Both the position numbers and the translations under genes were made by a program. Positions 13,586 through 26,518 of a DNA stretch of 64,000 nt are shown one piece after another (positions within the stretch are counted from its first letter, which is position 1; each line of letters begins with the position of its first letter). The DNA is from Eutypa lata. Taxonomy: Eukaryota > Ascomycota > Sordariomycetes > Xylariales > Diatrypaceae. The DNA lies in contig JAKULF010000003.1 of NCBI GenBank assembly GCA_022661535.1, forward strand, positions 5,022,001-5,086,000, given 5' to 3'. The notes under the pieces were generated by a model, which had not been told where the DNA came from, did not search any database, and saw only the letters and a list, made by a program, of their open reading frames with translations.

Positions 13586-16000
13586 GCATCTCGAGACGGT
13601 ATGTCGTCTAATAACTGCGCCAATGGTTACTGATGCTGGTTGTGTGTCGCTGCTTCTATGTTTCTCAAGCTTCCCAACGAGGGATCTTGTGTGTGTGCTC
13701 TAGCAGCAGCAATGGAGCAATCAAGTGTGTGTGTGTGCATGGCCTGTTTTCCGAGGCATTTCGTTCGGACATGGCGTTGGTGGATGCTTTAGGTACCTAC
13801 CTATTCGACAACCAAAGCTTAGGTAGTTCAGGGTCTTCTGGCGGTACCAAGCCCTAGCTCTCTCGTCGTAAATAGGTGGTTAATTTCTGACTTGCTTTTA
13901 ATACCACCGCATTCTGTACTATCTTTCAACTAAGCCGTGTGAAATACGTGACTTGAGGTTTGTAGCATCGATTCACAATGCCATCGGTATGTAGCCAGCC
14001 AGTATTAGAGGTATCTCACGATGCAAACACTTGGTTATTGACTGACTAACTAGGGTAGATACATACTATCCCTGTCACTATGGCGACAGCTTTAAGTTAT
14101 TAATACACGACCCCGTTGAGGGGCTTTAGTCACATCCTCTTCATAACGGCTCCAGTCACAGAGGACTCACAAACATAGCGACGACCTCTCCAATGCTCAG
14201 AGACCCGACTGGGACAATTCCCTGCTGGTGGCACTGCACCAACGGCTTCTGCGGTCCTATATTTGTCGGACGCCACGAATCCTCGGATCGCCTATGGCGA
14301 GGGCTTAATGGGAACTTTTACCCGCAAAAGCGAGAGCGACTGCAACGTCAATAACCGGTTGGTTTGGGCGTTGAGGACGAGGATAAGCAAGAGCGAGACG
14401 ATGAAAACGAACGCAGTGATACAGAACTACAATGAACCGGTCTAGACTCTAACACTGATTAGTAGTGTCTGTCTGTCTGTCTACCTATCTATCTGTATAA
14501 GGAAAGCTTTTATACCACAGGATAGAAATGTCGATTATCCGACTTCAATGCACTCTTTTGACTCCTTAGTCTGTAGTTCGACATCCGCTCAGGGACCTAG
14601 GTTCACAATTGGTGATGCGGATGCGATAGCGAGGGCCAATGAATAAGACGTCGAGATAATACATATGTACGATCCCGATAGCCCTAGCAAGAATCAGCAC
14701 TAATAAGTACCTAGTCTACAGGCCTGCTCTTTTTCTTTCTTCTTTTTCTTCGAGGCCTTCTACTTAGAGTAAGTGTATATCCGCATCAAGGATTAGTTTT
14801 TAAAAAAAAATCTGGGGGCCATCGTCAGGAGTTTTTGATAAACTCCGGTTGCCCTCATACCCTTTCTTCTCCCTTACCGCTAGCTAACGAAGCAGACAAA
14901 CATGGTTTTTTAGGAAAGGAAGGGGGGCTATGGCACAAGATCTCGTAGGATTCGGGGGGAGTTCCGACTTCAAGTTAGACATGAATGTGGGTAATTATTG
15001 AACAGGCAAAAAATGCTAGGCATCTTATTACATAGTCTTCGACTTCAAGTAGGCAAGTAGGTATGAGGGTTGGATGTGTTCTCAAGGTTCACGATTGCAA
15101 TGAGGCGCCGGTGAGGAGGATTGAGAAAAGTGAAAACCAAGAAGTACTTATGTAGGTAGTTTTACTAATTAACATTAGAGGGATTAGATAGATTAGAGCT
15201 AATCGCTCGTATATCCCTGATTTGCCTTGATAATATTGGGTGTTTTTCGACAGCAACTACCTACTCTACCGGTATGATCAATATCATCCGTCGATTCAAC
15301 CTCACATCTACCCATGTAGGTTTCCCGACTCTCTCGGAAGCCGGTTTTCGACGCCCATATTAACTATATGCTGAGTTACCATGCTGCATGCTTGTTCGAA
15401 CGTGTTTCTCACACTACCCTATCGGAATCATCTAGTATTACTTATGTATCCACATGGCAGGACCTGTCGTGCTCGGATGAGGCGATGAAGGATTCTCAAG
15501 AGTAGGTAGGTGGGTTTTTCCTCTTCTTTTGTCGGGCGGGGAGATTTCAAATTGTAGAGACTGGGGCTTGCACAGTATCGATTTTTCTTCAAGATTCACG
15601 CATAGCTATCCAATGGTAATAGTTAACTGCAGTGATTATATACCTAGTTGCCTCCTCGGGTCTAGGAGCGTACTTCGCAACCCCGGCCGATGTATCTGCA
15701 ATGCGACTGACTGGGTCCTACCTCAAATGAGCGGCGGGGGCATAAGCCCGATCTCTCCGCATGGTAAGAAGAGAAGAAGAAAAAAATACGACACATATAA
15801 TGGTGCCAGACCGATTGAGTCGGCCATTGTATTACTAACTATGGTCAACTGAAAGGCGCAGTTGGAATTCTCGCGTGTGTGTAGATCTAACACGCATACA
15901 ATAATTGAGGAGTCAAAGTGGCTACAGACTGGGCATTTTATAGTTAGTTATTGTCTATTTCAGGAAAGAGGAGCCCCGAAACAGCGAATTGGAGAAAGGC
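13586..16000. other. Intergenic region
   Basis: About 2.4 kb without a supportable gene. It includes the La 3' UTR, a GTCT-type microsatellite near 14467-14492, T-rich and CT-rich tracts near 14725-14750, and the promoter of the MFS gene. Short frames near 14263 and 15529 have no recognisable content. Confidence 0.5.
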
Positions 16001-18138
16001 ATGAGTGCCACCAAATCGAAATGTCTCGGCAACGACTCGGCGCGGCTGTCTAGCGACATCTCACGCCCGGACAGCCGGTCGGGATCGGGCGCAAATGACA
16101 CGACGAAAGACTTGGCTCCTAGCTCGGCGCCGGCAAGTGTCTGCCAGTCATCGTCTTCCGAAGAGAAGAAGTTGGAAGGTGGCGGTGTCGACGTCAATCT
16201 GGACGGGTCATCACTACTCATCGCCTCTCGTCGCGTATCATCGTCGGAGGCTGATCTCGAAGCCGCCGAGCTGGCGCCGCAGGATGACGAAAAGGGAGCG
16301 GTGACGGTCTCGGAAGAAGCGCCGGAGGACCCTCCCGACCCGAACCTCGTCACCTGGTCGGGTCCCGACGACCCCAAGAACCCCAAGAACTGGGCGGATT
16401 CGCGGAAGTGGGCCGTCGTCTTCGTCGTCTCGACCTTCACGCTGATGTCGCCCATGTCGTCGGCGATGATCGCGCCGTCCCTGACGGCCATCGGCGAGGA
16501 GCTCGACATCCCGGAAGGCTTCCAGCAGGTCATAGCGCTGTCCATCTTCATCCTAGCATACGCCGTCGGACCTTTGCTGTGAGTTTTCGGGTTCGCTGTC
16601 GCATCTACCGTACTACCTACTCATGCATTCATCTGCCATTCTTACCTAAATTAACCACATCCAAACTACCCCTGACTTGAAAACTCTCCTACCACTATCT
16701 CTAACGCACCCAATGTAGATGGGGACCCCTCAGCGAGCTCTACGGCCGCGTCATCGTGCTGCAGCTCACGAACCTGATCTACATGTTCTTCAACCTAGGG
16801 TGCGGGCTGGCGCAGACGCAAGGGCAGCTCGTCGCGTTCCGGTTTATGTCGGGGCTGGGTGGATCAGCACCGCTCGCCATCGGCGGCGGCTTACTAACGG
16901 ACTGTAAGCAACTTTCGTGATTATTCTATTACTTCGTATCGGGAGGAAGGGGTTTAAAGTTATTCGAAGGGGATTCTTTAAGAAAACGGAGATCTTCAAC
17001 AAACTCCACGCCTCGCTGAAAAATATCAACAAAAAAGGAGAAGAACGATGCGTACTAACCCTCGGTGAATACTATAGTATTCACACCTGAGCAGCGAGGG
17101 AAAGCGATGAGCATATACGCGCTGATCCCGCTCCTGGGTCCCGCCATCGGCCCCATCGCGGGGGGTTTCATCACCGAGGGAGCATCCTGGCGCTGGGTAT
17201 TCTACGCCACGACGATCGCCGACGGCCTGGTCCAGGCGTCCGGGTTCTTCTTCTTGCGCGAGACCTACGCCCCCGTGCTACTGGCCCGGCGGCGCGACAT
17301 CCTCATCGAGGAGACGGGCAACAACGCGCTCCGAACGCCGTACGACAAGGAGGATGACGACGACCCTAACCATCACCATCACCATCACCATCACCATCAC
17401 CTGACTCGCAAGGAGAAGGGCAAGCTCCTCCTGAAGAGGCTGCAGATCGCGTTCTCGCGGCCGTTCCGGCTGCTCGCCACCCAGCCCATCATCATGTTTA
17501 TATCGCTGTACATGATGTACCTGTACGGGCTGATGTACATCGTGCTCTCGTCGTTCCCCACGCTGTGGTCGAGACCGCCCCCTCTGGGCTACGGGATGAG
17601 CGTCGGCGTCGGCGGCCTGAACTACATTAGCCTGGGGCTGGGGTGCTTCCTGGGGGCGCAGATCGCCGCTCGCGCGCAGGACAAGATCTACGCGGCGCTG
17701 AAGCGGCGGCACGGGACGGCGACAGGAAGACCCGAGTACCGCGTCCCAATAATGGTCCCCTCGGCCCTGATGGTGCCGGTGGGCCTGCTGATCTACGGGT
17801 GGACGGCCGAGCGAAAAACGCACTGGATCGGGCCCGATATCGGCACCGTTATTTTCTCGGCCGGGATCATCTTTGGCCACGGCGCCGTCCAGGGCTACGT
17901 CGTCGACGCCTACCCGCGGTATGCGGCGAGCGGCGTGGCCGCCGTCACGGTCCTACGCTCGCTAGCAGGCTTTGGCTTCCCCCTCTTCGCCCCGGCTATG
18001 TATAATGGGCTGGGTATGGGGTGGGGCAATACGCTGATGGCCCTCGTGGGGATTGTGATCGGGTGGCCGGGTCCGCCGCTGCTCTGGAAGTACGGCCCGG
18101 CTTTGCGGAGGAGGAGTACCTTTGCTAGTGGCGGCTAA
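16001..18138 (+). CDS. MFS transporter, DHA1 (drug:H+ antiporter/polyamine) type
   Basis: Twelve-helix-type plasma-membrane transporter of 607 residues that would export small organic molecules by proton antiport. Exons 16001..16578, 16719..16903 and 17078..18138, with introns of 140 and 174 nt. The first 120 residues are a Ser/Glu-rich cytoplasmic tail. The family signature DPKNPKNW precedes the first helix; motif A appears as GPLSELYGR across intron 1, and the antiporter motif C region as GPAIGPIAGGF. The cytoplasmic loop before the second half contains an unusual run of ten histidines (about residues 353-362), each pair encoded by catcac. The start is the first ATG (MSATKSK); an upstream in-frame TTG is not used. 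Its convergent neighbour is an Fe-ADH-like enzyme whose stop lies 400 bp away. Substrate unknown. Confidence 0.92.
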
Positions 18139-18538
18139 GTGAGCGATGCTTCTATGCTCAGCGATAATTCTGGATTGTAGTGGAATGTGCATGGGACACT
18201 GAGACATTAAAGCTTTGGTGAGCAAAGAAATTCACTACGGGGTATATTTAATCCGGCAAGACATGTACCTATTCCCTTGGGGTGCTACGAGTCACACAGG
18301 TGTGACCAAGTAATGATAGATATATGGGAAATAGAGGTAAAAGATAGCAATAAGGTAATACTATAAACATACTAGTATCAGGAAGACAAGTTCAACGCTA
18401 CGACATAGTGAAACGAGTGCTTTATTGTCTCTGTATAGAGGTATTTCAACCCACACACACCTCTGCAAAAACAAACGGTGCTGCCATTTTACGACTTAAC
18501 TAGCGTTTGGGGAGTTCTGAAGTTGACAAACAAACAGT
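18139..18538. other. Convergent 3' spacer
   Basis: A 400-bp AT-rich spacer between the stop codons of the MFS transporter and the Fe-ADH-like gene. It should hold both 3' UTRs; nothing else was seen. Confidence 0.5.
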
Positions 18539-20204
18539 TCACCCGAGCACCATCGTCAAAATCTCCAAAACGCCGTCCTTATCCAACGGGGCAGGGTTAG
18601 TCTTGACCCAGCGGTCGTGCAAGCTGTGCTCCGCGATACCGTCCAGCTTATCCCCCCCGATCCCGAACTCCTTGAGTGTCCGCGGCATTCCCAACGCGCG
18701 AATGAACGCATCCAGAAGATCGCTCAGCGGCGTCCCTGTGCTTGGCCCCGGCCTGTTGAACCCCCTCGCCTCGAAGATCTCCGCAGCCAACGGCTGCCGC
18801 CACAGCTCCGCGGCCACGGCGTCCTGGCGCGCGATGTTGGCCTCGTGGGTATAGTTGAAGGCGCATACGGCCGGGAGTAATACTACATATAAGACCTAGG
18901 ATTAGTCTAACCCCTTACTTCTCTCTTTCTATGAAAACGTATATACCGATTATCCAAATCTTTTAAATCATATTCCAGAGTCAAGAAATCCTCATAATAA
19001 AAGACCGGGGGATATCGAGAGACGCCAGACAGGTAGGTAGGGGAATATAGATAACTAAGGAAATTTCTTGCGTGCTTGCTTGCTCGCACACTCACCACAG
19101 CTCGTCTCACCATGCCCGACGCCCGCCGGCCCCAACTGATGTCCGATACCATGGCTCGCGCCGAGCGGGACGCCGCGGCTGGCAGCGCTCATGGCATCAG
19201 CCACGCCAAGCTGCGACGTCAGACGGGCGGCATCCAGATCGCTGCTGCTATCCCCCCTTTTTGCACTCTGCAGCAGGCCCGGGACTAGCTTCTGCAGCCC
19301 GCGGCGGGCATCGGCGTCAGCGATTGCGTCGCTTTGCAGCGAGCACAGCGTCTCAACACAGTGGTCGACGGCCTTAACGCCCGTGCTGAGCCAGATGCGC
19401 GATGGCGTGCGGGCTACGAGGGCCGGGTCTAGAACCACGAGGGCGGGGGCAGGGAGCCCAGCGCCGGAGAACGAGTGCTTGCTTGAGTGAGGAATAGTTT
19501 GGGGTTAGTTTTTCGCTGCTTCCTCTTTATGCGCTATGTATTCTATACGAGGGAGTGAGGACGTGGAAGCATATAGAGAGAAAGAAAGAAAGCACTCCTC
19601 GCGAGGAAGAAGTTACTGCTTGCTTACCGCCCAGTGGCGTCGTTAGTTGCACCGGCAAAGGCGGAATACTCGCCCCCGGACAGCGAAGTCGGGATGCAGA
19701 CCACGGGCACCACAGATGGCTTTAGTTCTGTCGCGGCATTGGGACTGGATGGGCTGAGGGACGATAGCGCATCAGGGGTTAGGGCGTTGTTCGCTAAAGC
19801 CTGCTATAACTTAGTACCTAACCAGACAATAACCCCTTTCTTACTGTGTGGAGAAGAAGTACATATGACACAATCTTAGCAGCGTCGGTCAAGCTCCCGG
19901 CACCGAGGGTGACGAGCAGGTCCGCATCAACCGTCTTAGCCTCGGCCACGACCTCGAGAATCTCAGACCAGAGCGAATGTGGCTTCATGCCGATCCGAAC
20001 ACCGGCGAGCTTGCTGCCCAACTTAGCTTTTAGCTCATCTAAATGCTCTGTGTTCCGTGCTAGGGATCCCGAGCATATGATGTAGATCCGCGATGCGTGG
20101 AACGTTTCTTCCGCGTGTTTAACCACGGACTCGGTGAATGAGAGGCCGTAGCTAATCATAGGCCGGTCCCGGTCCGGGAATGCTGGACGGAAGGTCTCTG
20201 TCAT
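18539..20204 (-). CDS. Iron-type alcohol dehydrogenase / maleylacetate reductase-like
   Basis: NAD(P)H-dependent oxidoreductase of the Fe-ADH fold, 414 residues, probably cytosolic. Four exons: 20204..19863, 19800..19628, 19481..19096 and 18882..18539, with introns of 62, 146 and 213 nt. The nucleotide-binding motif GAGSLTDAAK sits near residue 105. Metal-site region: the usual DxxxH helix reads GVKAVDHCVE, so the ordinary aspartate ligand position appears to be lysine, as in maleylacetate reductases, which also carry a basic residue there. The later histidines are present (SHGIGHQLG and GHGETSC). This favours maleylacetate reductase (reduction of maleylacetate to 3-oxoadipate at the end of resorcinol/hydroxyquinol breakdown) over a metal-dependent ADH, but I cannot fix the substrate. 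Intron 1 uses a weak donor (GTACTT), chosen because it keeps the conserved KIVSYALANNA. Confidence 0.85.
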
Positions 20205-21048
20205 TGTTAGCCAAATTAATATTTGGCAATAAAATATATATGCTGTGGACTATGGCTCGCAACCTGTGTAATGGCTTGGATGATCGTCAGTTTTATGTAC
20301 GGAGGAATTCACATATACCTTATATTGCTCTTATTTCTAGTTATTAAGCCTCGGACCGGACAACTTATGGAAGAGGACCGACTCCATGAGTGGGTCTACC
20401 AGGGAAGGGATCTGTTAATATTATTCAAAGTTACTTATTAACTATAGTATCTCTACCTTCGTAGGATCTTAGGAATCAGTTTCCGTAAAGTTATCTCTAA
20501 TATGTGTGACTTATCTATCAGTCTGTATAATAATGACTTAGTTTTAAGCACATTGCCACTATCAATGACAAAATGCACTTTGATGTATGAAGAACAAGAA
20601 TGTGATACCATATCAACGATATTAAGAGCCAAAAACTTATGCATCTCAGAGGAAACCATTACGCTAGACATGCCGAAGGTTAGTAGGTATGAAGAAGAGC
20701 TAAAGACTTGCCATATACTTGGATTTAAGAGAACGATAAATTCAAATTTTTAATAAAATAATACGACGAAGTAGTTTCAAGTTATAGAGTTCGATAGAGG
20801 AAAAGGGGGGTTTGTCCTACGATCCCATTCCATTAACACGACGAGGACGGTTCCACAACTGGCTGAGGCTTGGCGGCTGAGGTTGACGTGGGCTGATGTG
20901 GCGTTGGTGGCTGATAAAGCTCTTATCCATCCATCCATCCACCCAAAAATTTCTAAGGGTGCCGGGTTGAAGCTCAAATGAGAGTCAAGATCTTTGGGTT
21001 TGGGGGACGCTATCGACAACGACCTCACCTCGCAGACAAGGAACCAAG
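20205..21048. other. Intergenic region with promoters of two divergent genes
   Basis: An AT-rich spacer between the divergent Fe-ADH-like and uS4m genes. A short ATG-initiated frame at 20502..20753 (83 residues) has no recognisable motif and AT-biased composition, so it is not called. A (TCCA)n microsatellite lies near 20926-20942. Confidence 0.45.
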
Positions 21049-22723
21049 ATGAAGCCCAGAAGATTTCATGGTCTGAAAAGGCCGGTAAGTCTCCCTTTCC
21101 TCCCACCCAAGTATTTTTTTCCCATCTGTCTCTCTCGTCCACAATTGCACTACGCATCTTTCAAATTCGCCCACACAAAATTTCCAAAGAGAGAAATATA
21201 TCGAATTGGATCGGACTGACCCACCGACTGACTTGACCATTTGCGCAAAAACGCAGAAAATCCGCCAGACATGGAACAAGTACAACCTATACAACCTGAT
21301 GCGGATGCGAAACCCGCGGATCGGGACGGGCGACGTGGAGACGTTCTTCCAGCAGAAGTGGCGGGCCAAGGGGATGCTGCGGGCGTACCACGGCGAGCAC
21401 GTGGTCGAGCGCAAGTGGGAGCGCATGTTCAGCCGCCGCCTGCTGGGCGTCGCCGAGATGGACCCCGCCTACATGGCCCTCCACGACGGGTCCGAGCTGG
21501 CCGCCGGCCGCGGTTCCGGGAAGGACGAGCGCCCCGCCTGGGGCGACGAGCGCGTCAGCAAGCGCGTCCTCACCCCCTACATGCAGATGGCCTTCGCCCC
21601 CATGGAGCGGCGCCTCGACATCGCCGTCTTCCGCGCCATGTTCGCCAGCAGCGCTCGTCAGGCGAGGCAGCTGTGCGTCCATGGGAAGGTCAAGGTCAAT
21701 GGCAAAGTGGTGAGTACATGCACACACACCTATATATACACAACCTTTCGTGGTCTTGGTTTGGGCTTGGGTTTTCAAAAGCAGGCTAGCTACAGAATCA
21801 AGTTCTATTCTAACGAGTTCTATCCAAACAAACAGATGCCGTACCCCGCCTACAGACTAAACCCCGGCGACATGTTCCAAGTCGAGCCCGACATGGTAAT
21901 GCTAGCAACGGGCCAGCAGAAAGGACCCGCGGGGTCCGAGAATAAGAAGAACAAGGCCAGCAGCAGCAGCAGCTCCGGAGAGGAAGAGGGGGAAGAGGCC
22001 GTAGTGGCAGAGGTGGAAGAGGAAGCCAGTGAATCCGAGACAGCACCACCGGCAGCAACAACAACAACAACAACAACAACAACAGAACAAGACCCAGACA
22101 CCACGGACGTGACAGAGCCCACGCCCTCGAAAGCAGACCTAGCCCCGACGCGGCGCCAGATCCAAGACCTGGTCGAGCACGCGCGCGACGTGCTGGACGA
22201 GAACGACCTCAGCGTGGCGCAGAAGCGGAAGCTGCGCGCCTTCATCAAGCAAGCGCGGCCGCTGCTATCGCGGGCGGGGCGGGCGAGCGCCTCAGCGACG
22301 GACATCGCGGACGAGCTGTCGAGCATGATGGCCGGCCTTAAGGTATCATCATCATCATCCTCATCCGACTCAGCCGGCACCTCCACAGAAAAGGGAGAAG
22401 CAGGAGAAGGGGAAACGCGGCAGACAGCAGGCGACAGCATAGACGAACTGACCAAGGAGGAGCGCAAGGCGCTGGAGCGGCTGATCCGCGAGGAGGAGGA
22501 AAACCCGCACGACCCCAGCAAGCCGTACCTGACGCCGTGGCGGCCGCGGCCCTACATGTCGCCGTTTGCCTTCATCCCGCGCTACCTCGAGGTCAACCCG
22601 AACGTGTGCGCGGCCGTGTACCTGCGGCACCCTGTGGCGCGCGTCGGGACCGCCGAGGTGCCCACGCCTTACCCCAATGAGATCAACCAGCTCGCCTTTA
22701 ACTGGTACCTGAGGCGGCGGTAG
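21049..22723 (+). CDS. nam9: Mitochondrial small-subunit ribosomal protein uS4m (Nam9)
   Basis: Mitochondrial ribosomal protein of the S4 family that binds small-subunit rRNA, 458 residues. Exons 21049..21084, 21257..21709 and 21836..22723, with introns of 172 and 126 nt. The 12-residue first exon (MKPRRFHGLKRP) joins KIRQTWNKYNLYNL, which matches fungal Nam9 N-termini. The S4 RNA-binding motif is ERRLDIAVFRAMF..QARQLCVHGKVKVNGKV, continued after intron 2 by PYPAYRLNPGDMF. Between the S4 motif and the conserved C-terminus there is a large low-complexity insertion (about residues 203-265), acidic with a nine-threonine run. The conserved end reads PWRPRPYMSPFAFIPRYLE and NQLAFNWYLRRR. A continuous frame runs through intron 2, so intronless translation would add about 42 spurious residues. 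Confidence 0.92.
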
Positions 22724-24666
22724 AGGGGAAAAAAAGAGGAGTTGGGAAAGGACGATATAATAGAGCGCGGGTAGGGCTAGCTTGGGTGCTCGCTCCATTG
22801 GACAGAAGGGTGGAGGTAGGCTGGCTGGGCTGGCAGGCATATGGGGCAGAGGGAGACGATGGCTTCAAGCTGCTTAAGTAGTTGACTGTCTGCACTAGAA
22901 GAATAGTATAGCTGGAGAAGGCGACTGTAGGACGATCTAGTCCGGCACGAACACTTGATGCTTGAAGAAAAAGAAAAAGGAACTAAGGGATATAGAGCCT
23001 AACGAGGGAGCATCGTGTGCTTGTATCAACCGCCAGCCGCGTTCAGTTGCGCACGATATGTATATATATATATTACATAGATCAGAAGCCGTGTATAATA
23101 CAAACAGAACAACTAACTTTGTATCAGCACCACCAATACTACTACCATCACTACTACAATTTGCCACTTCCTTCTTCTCCTGTGATTAAATGGTCATAGA
23201 TGTTCCGGATCTCCTATTTCCTAAGTCCCCGAGCAGCCGCAAGCTGACAGTGCATCCTTAACATTGACGTAATCGGAAATCTAATGTGTCTAACGAACAA
23301 TAAATAACTTGATAATATATTATTTGGGGGGCGGGTAATACCAGATCTATGGCTAGCTGATCAACGTGCTGAGAGTAAGAAATATACAATGCGATCTAAT
23401 TTTTGGAACTTTGGAACTGCATACATGCAAACATATATGCTGCTACACTTCATTAGATATGCAATGCAACTTTAAGCGAACCTAGGTTATAGGAAACCAT
23501 ACGTTGATATCTCTAGAGGCAGCACAACAAGACATAAGTCGTAGGACGCTGGTATCATGTCATTGCGATCTCCTTTACGTATGACGGGGGGATATAAGAC
23601 ACCTCGGTTGAATATCACCATTACAAATCAATAAGTCATGCTACAACGAATAAGTCTAGAGACAATCATCCCATTTTCGAGTCAGACGACCTAAACTAGA
23701 AAAAAACATATCGGAGTTACAAGAGAGAACGGGTAAGGAAAGACAAAGCTGCCAAGCGTTTTTGTTTTCGCGACATAAGAAACATGAGAGGCCGACCACT
23801 GATCCGTGACCAGACGTGAGTAAAATGCGTAAACCACCCCTTCCCCCCCTGAAGATGGCCCAGGTCACTGAGACCTGTTGGGGAAAAGATACAAAACCAT
23901 CCTGTGTGAAAGGGTCTTGAGAACGCCCTCATAAAATACAGACATCTAGTAGTGGTCGAATGAGAAAAGCTTTTTGCTGACTTATTATCCCTTCCATCCA
24001 TCCACCATCACGCTACACCAGTAAGACTCCCTCGCCCACGTCAGGTATGCTATGCTGTCGTGAAAGCTGAAAGCATACGCAATCGAAAGACGACAGGAAA
24101 TTAAGAGGTAATACACCTTATGACAGGCAGGTAGACATGTCGTGAGGTGTGATTGGGGTTTGGAGGATGCCAACCAACGGAAAGGGTATATCATAGATTA
24201 TCTTATCTTCTGATGCCCCATTGAGCGAGTTGAGGCCTCCCTATCCCACTCCAAATCTCAATTTGTACTTTAGTAATAGAAATGGATTGAGTTGGGCAAT
24301 AAATGGAATGCTGTGCATGGATGCAAGAAGGTTCGATTATATCCTTCAAAGCCAACCACACCTCTCCCCAGTTCCACACTCGGTCAGATAGGGACGTAGG
24401 AATCGAAAGGCGGCTTCTCGAACGTTAGCCCCGTCATATAACTGGCGGCGGCTGTCGACTATGCTTTTTTGCCCACTGACCAGAAGGGTATTCAATGGTT
24501 AATCGTGAACTCATTTTCACGAGGCATATTATGTGAGTGATGAGTAATTAAAAGGACAGAATGTAAAAAGCGAAGAAAAAGAATCGAACAAAGGCAATAG
24601 GCTGGTGCGATATGGGAATCATGAAGGCTCGGACATGGGTCGTAGCTGGAAAAAGGAAATGGCAGT
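22724..24666. other. Convergent intergenic region
   Basis: 1.9 kb between the stops of uS4m and the septin gene. Short AT-rich frames only; no motif recognised. It presumably contains both 3' UTRs. Confidence 0.5.
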
Positions 24667-26518
24667 CTAGCGCAGGGAGAAACCCTTGCGCTTGCCCTCC
24701 TTCTCCAGAGGCCGGCCACTTTCCACTCTGGACTTCTTTTCTTCGAGCTCTAACCGTTGGCGTTCTAGCTGTTCCTTCATCTCGCGATGACGAGCGTAAA
24801 GCTCCTCTTCGCTCTGCTTTAGCTTGCTCTCCTTCTCGGCCACCTTCTGTTGGAAAACCATCTTCATCTCGGCTTCCATCTTGGCAAGCTTCTGTTCGTG
24901 TAAGGCACGCTCCTCTTCTTGCTTGACGGCAGGATTGACCTCCTTGAAGACGCTGGGGTCTTGAGCGACACCCATAGCAGTAAGCTTGTCTGTACGGTAG
25001 TTCTCGTACAGGTTGTTGTTGGTGTGCTCCTTGAGCTCCTCCATGTGTGTCCGGATAAGCATCTGGCGTAGCTTGACAAAGTCGCAATGCTCCTCGTTAT
25101 CGACCTCGATGATACCCCAGGGATACCGGCGGCCACGAACCTTGCGGCCGTCTGCATTCGTAACCTCGTTGTTGGCACCGACAACTGCGAAAGGAACCTT
25201 GGACATAATCTCGTTGTTCTCGGCAATGGTCTCCTCATCATCGAGTTCGTACCTGGGTCCCTCAAAGATCTGAATACCGTGGTACTTGATATCCGCAAGA
25301 ATCTACAATTTCCGGGTTAGCATCATCTCCAACCATCCACAATGAGGATACACATACGCGAGCCTTGAAGCTGTTAATCTCATCGTCGGTAAGAGTATCC
25401 GCCTTGGCAATAACCGGAATCAAGTTGACCTTGTTGTGGAGACGGCGCATGACCTCAATGTCAAGAGGCTTCAGCGAGTGGCCGGTAGGTTGAATAAAGA
25501 ATACGCAAGCATGGATGCGGTTGTCAACAATGTTCATACGGTTAACCTTGTTTTCGGCATCCAAATAAGCATCGTAACGCTGCTCGATGTTGTCAACAAT
25601 GGGTCTCCACGACTCATCATTGTTCACGAAGTCGCCAAAACCAGGGGTGTCGACAACGGTGAGGCGGAGACGGACGCCGGCTTCCTCAATGTCTGCACTG
25701 ATGGATTGGATAGAGACAGTCTTGGGTATTATGTCAAGGCTCGGTCCCTTGCGGTCCTTGGGGGGGTATAGAGATGTGTTGAATAGAGTGTTGACGAGCG
25801 TAGATTTACCAAGGCCAGATTCACCTGTCAGATTATTAGTACCACCATATAATATTGACAAGACACCAATGGGAAAACATACCAACGACCATGACGTTGA
25901 AGTTGAAACCCTTGCGGACGCTCTTTCGGTGCCATTGGTTGGGAAGGTTGGCGAATCCAACGTAACCAGTCAATTTGCGACGAACGATATTCTTGTTATC
26001 AGATGCACCCGGGGTCACACCCGACGTAGGGGCTATTGGCATCAAGTCAGAAGCCGATATCTCGGGCGACGGTATATTGAGGCCAGGCTCTTTGCCGAGT
26101 GCAGGTAAACCCTGTGGCAACGTACCAGTAGAAGCTACAATTCATCAAGTCAGTATGTATATTGCATATAATAAGGTGAGTATTAGTAAGATATGCTGAG
26201 GAGCTGATTGCAAGAGCCTGCCGGAAATTTAGTAGTACCATAACCCGGGAAAGAGTTGAGCCAGTCATTGTCGTAGGTTAACGGCGTCAATGGATCGAGT
26301 ACAGGAGCATCGACATTGAGCATACTCGCGTAAGTACAACCCGACGGTCGTTGATTCTCCTGACCAAGCAAGCTGCTAGATCGAAGACCGGGAAAGGGGC
26401 TTGTCATAGCTTGTACAGAAGGTCTAGCTCTCGCAGCAGGGGCGGAAGATCCGTGATCCAATTGCAGTTGAACGCTGCGCGCTCGTGCCTTGGCATGACT
26501 GTTCAGGAAATTGGGCAT
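24667..26518 (-). CDS. aspB: Septin, Cdc3/AspB class
   Basis: GTP-binding cytoskeletal protein that assembles into septin filaments at septa and growth sites; 544 residues. Five exons: 26518..26239, 26134..25883, 25824..25358, and 25302..24667 after a 55-nt intron; introns are 104, 58 and 55 nt, so the final model is four coding exons. The N-terminal 150 residues are a Ser/Pro-rich extension typical of this class. The polybasic lead-in [10 protein letters not shown] precedes the P-loop GESGLGKS at 178-185; the G3 motif is DTPGFG and the G4 motif is AKAD. The septin-unique region ([18 protein letters not shown]) is intact, followed by a long heptad-rich coiled coil and a basic end ([11 protein letters not shown]). 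The first donor (GTACTA) is weak and could shift by a few residues. A donor consensus near 26875 suggests a leader intron. Confidence 0.93.

Noticed and set aside
15955..16551. 198-residue frame antisense to exon 1 of the MFS transporter
   Set aside because: Ser-rich shadow of a GC-biased coding exon; the plus strand has clear transporter motifs.
20502..20753. 83-residue ATG frame in AT-rich spacer
   Set aside because: AT-biased composition, no motif and no splice partner; too weak to call a gene.
21850..22521. 223-residue frame antisense to uS4m
   Set aside because: Shadow of the acidic and Thr-rich insertion (poly-Val, poly-Ser).
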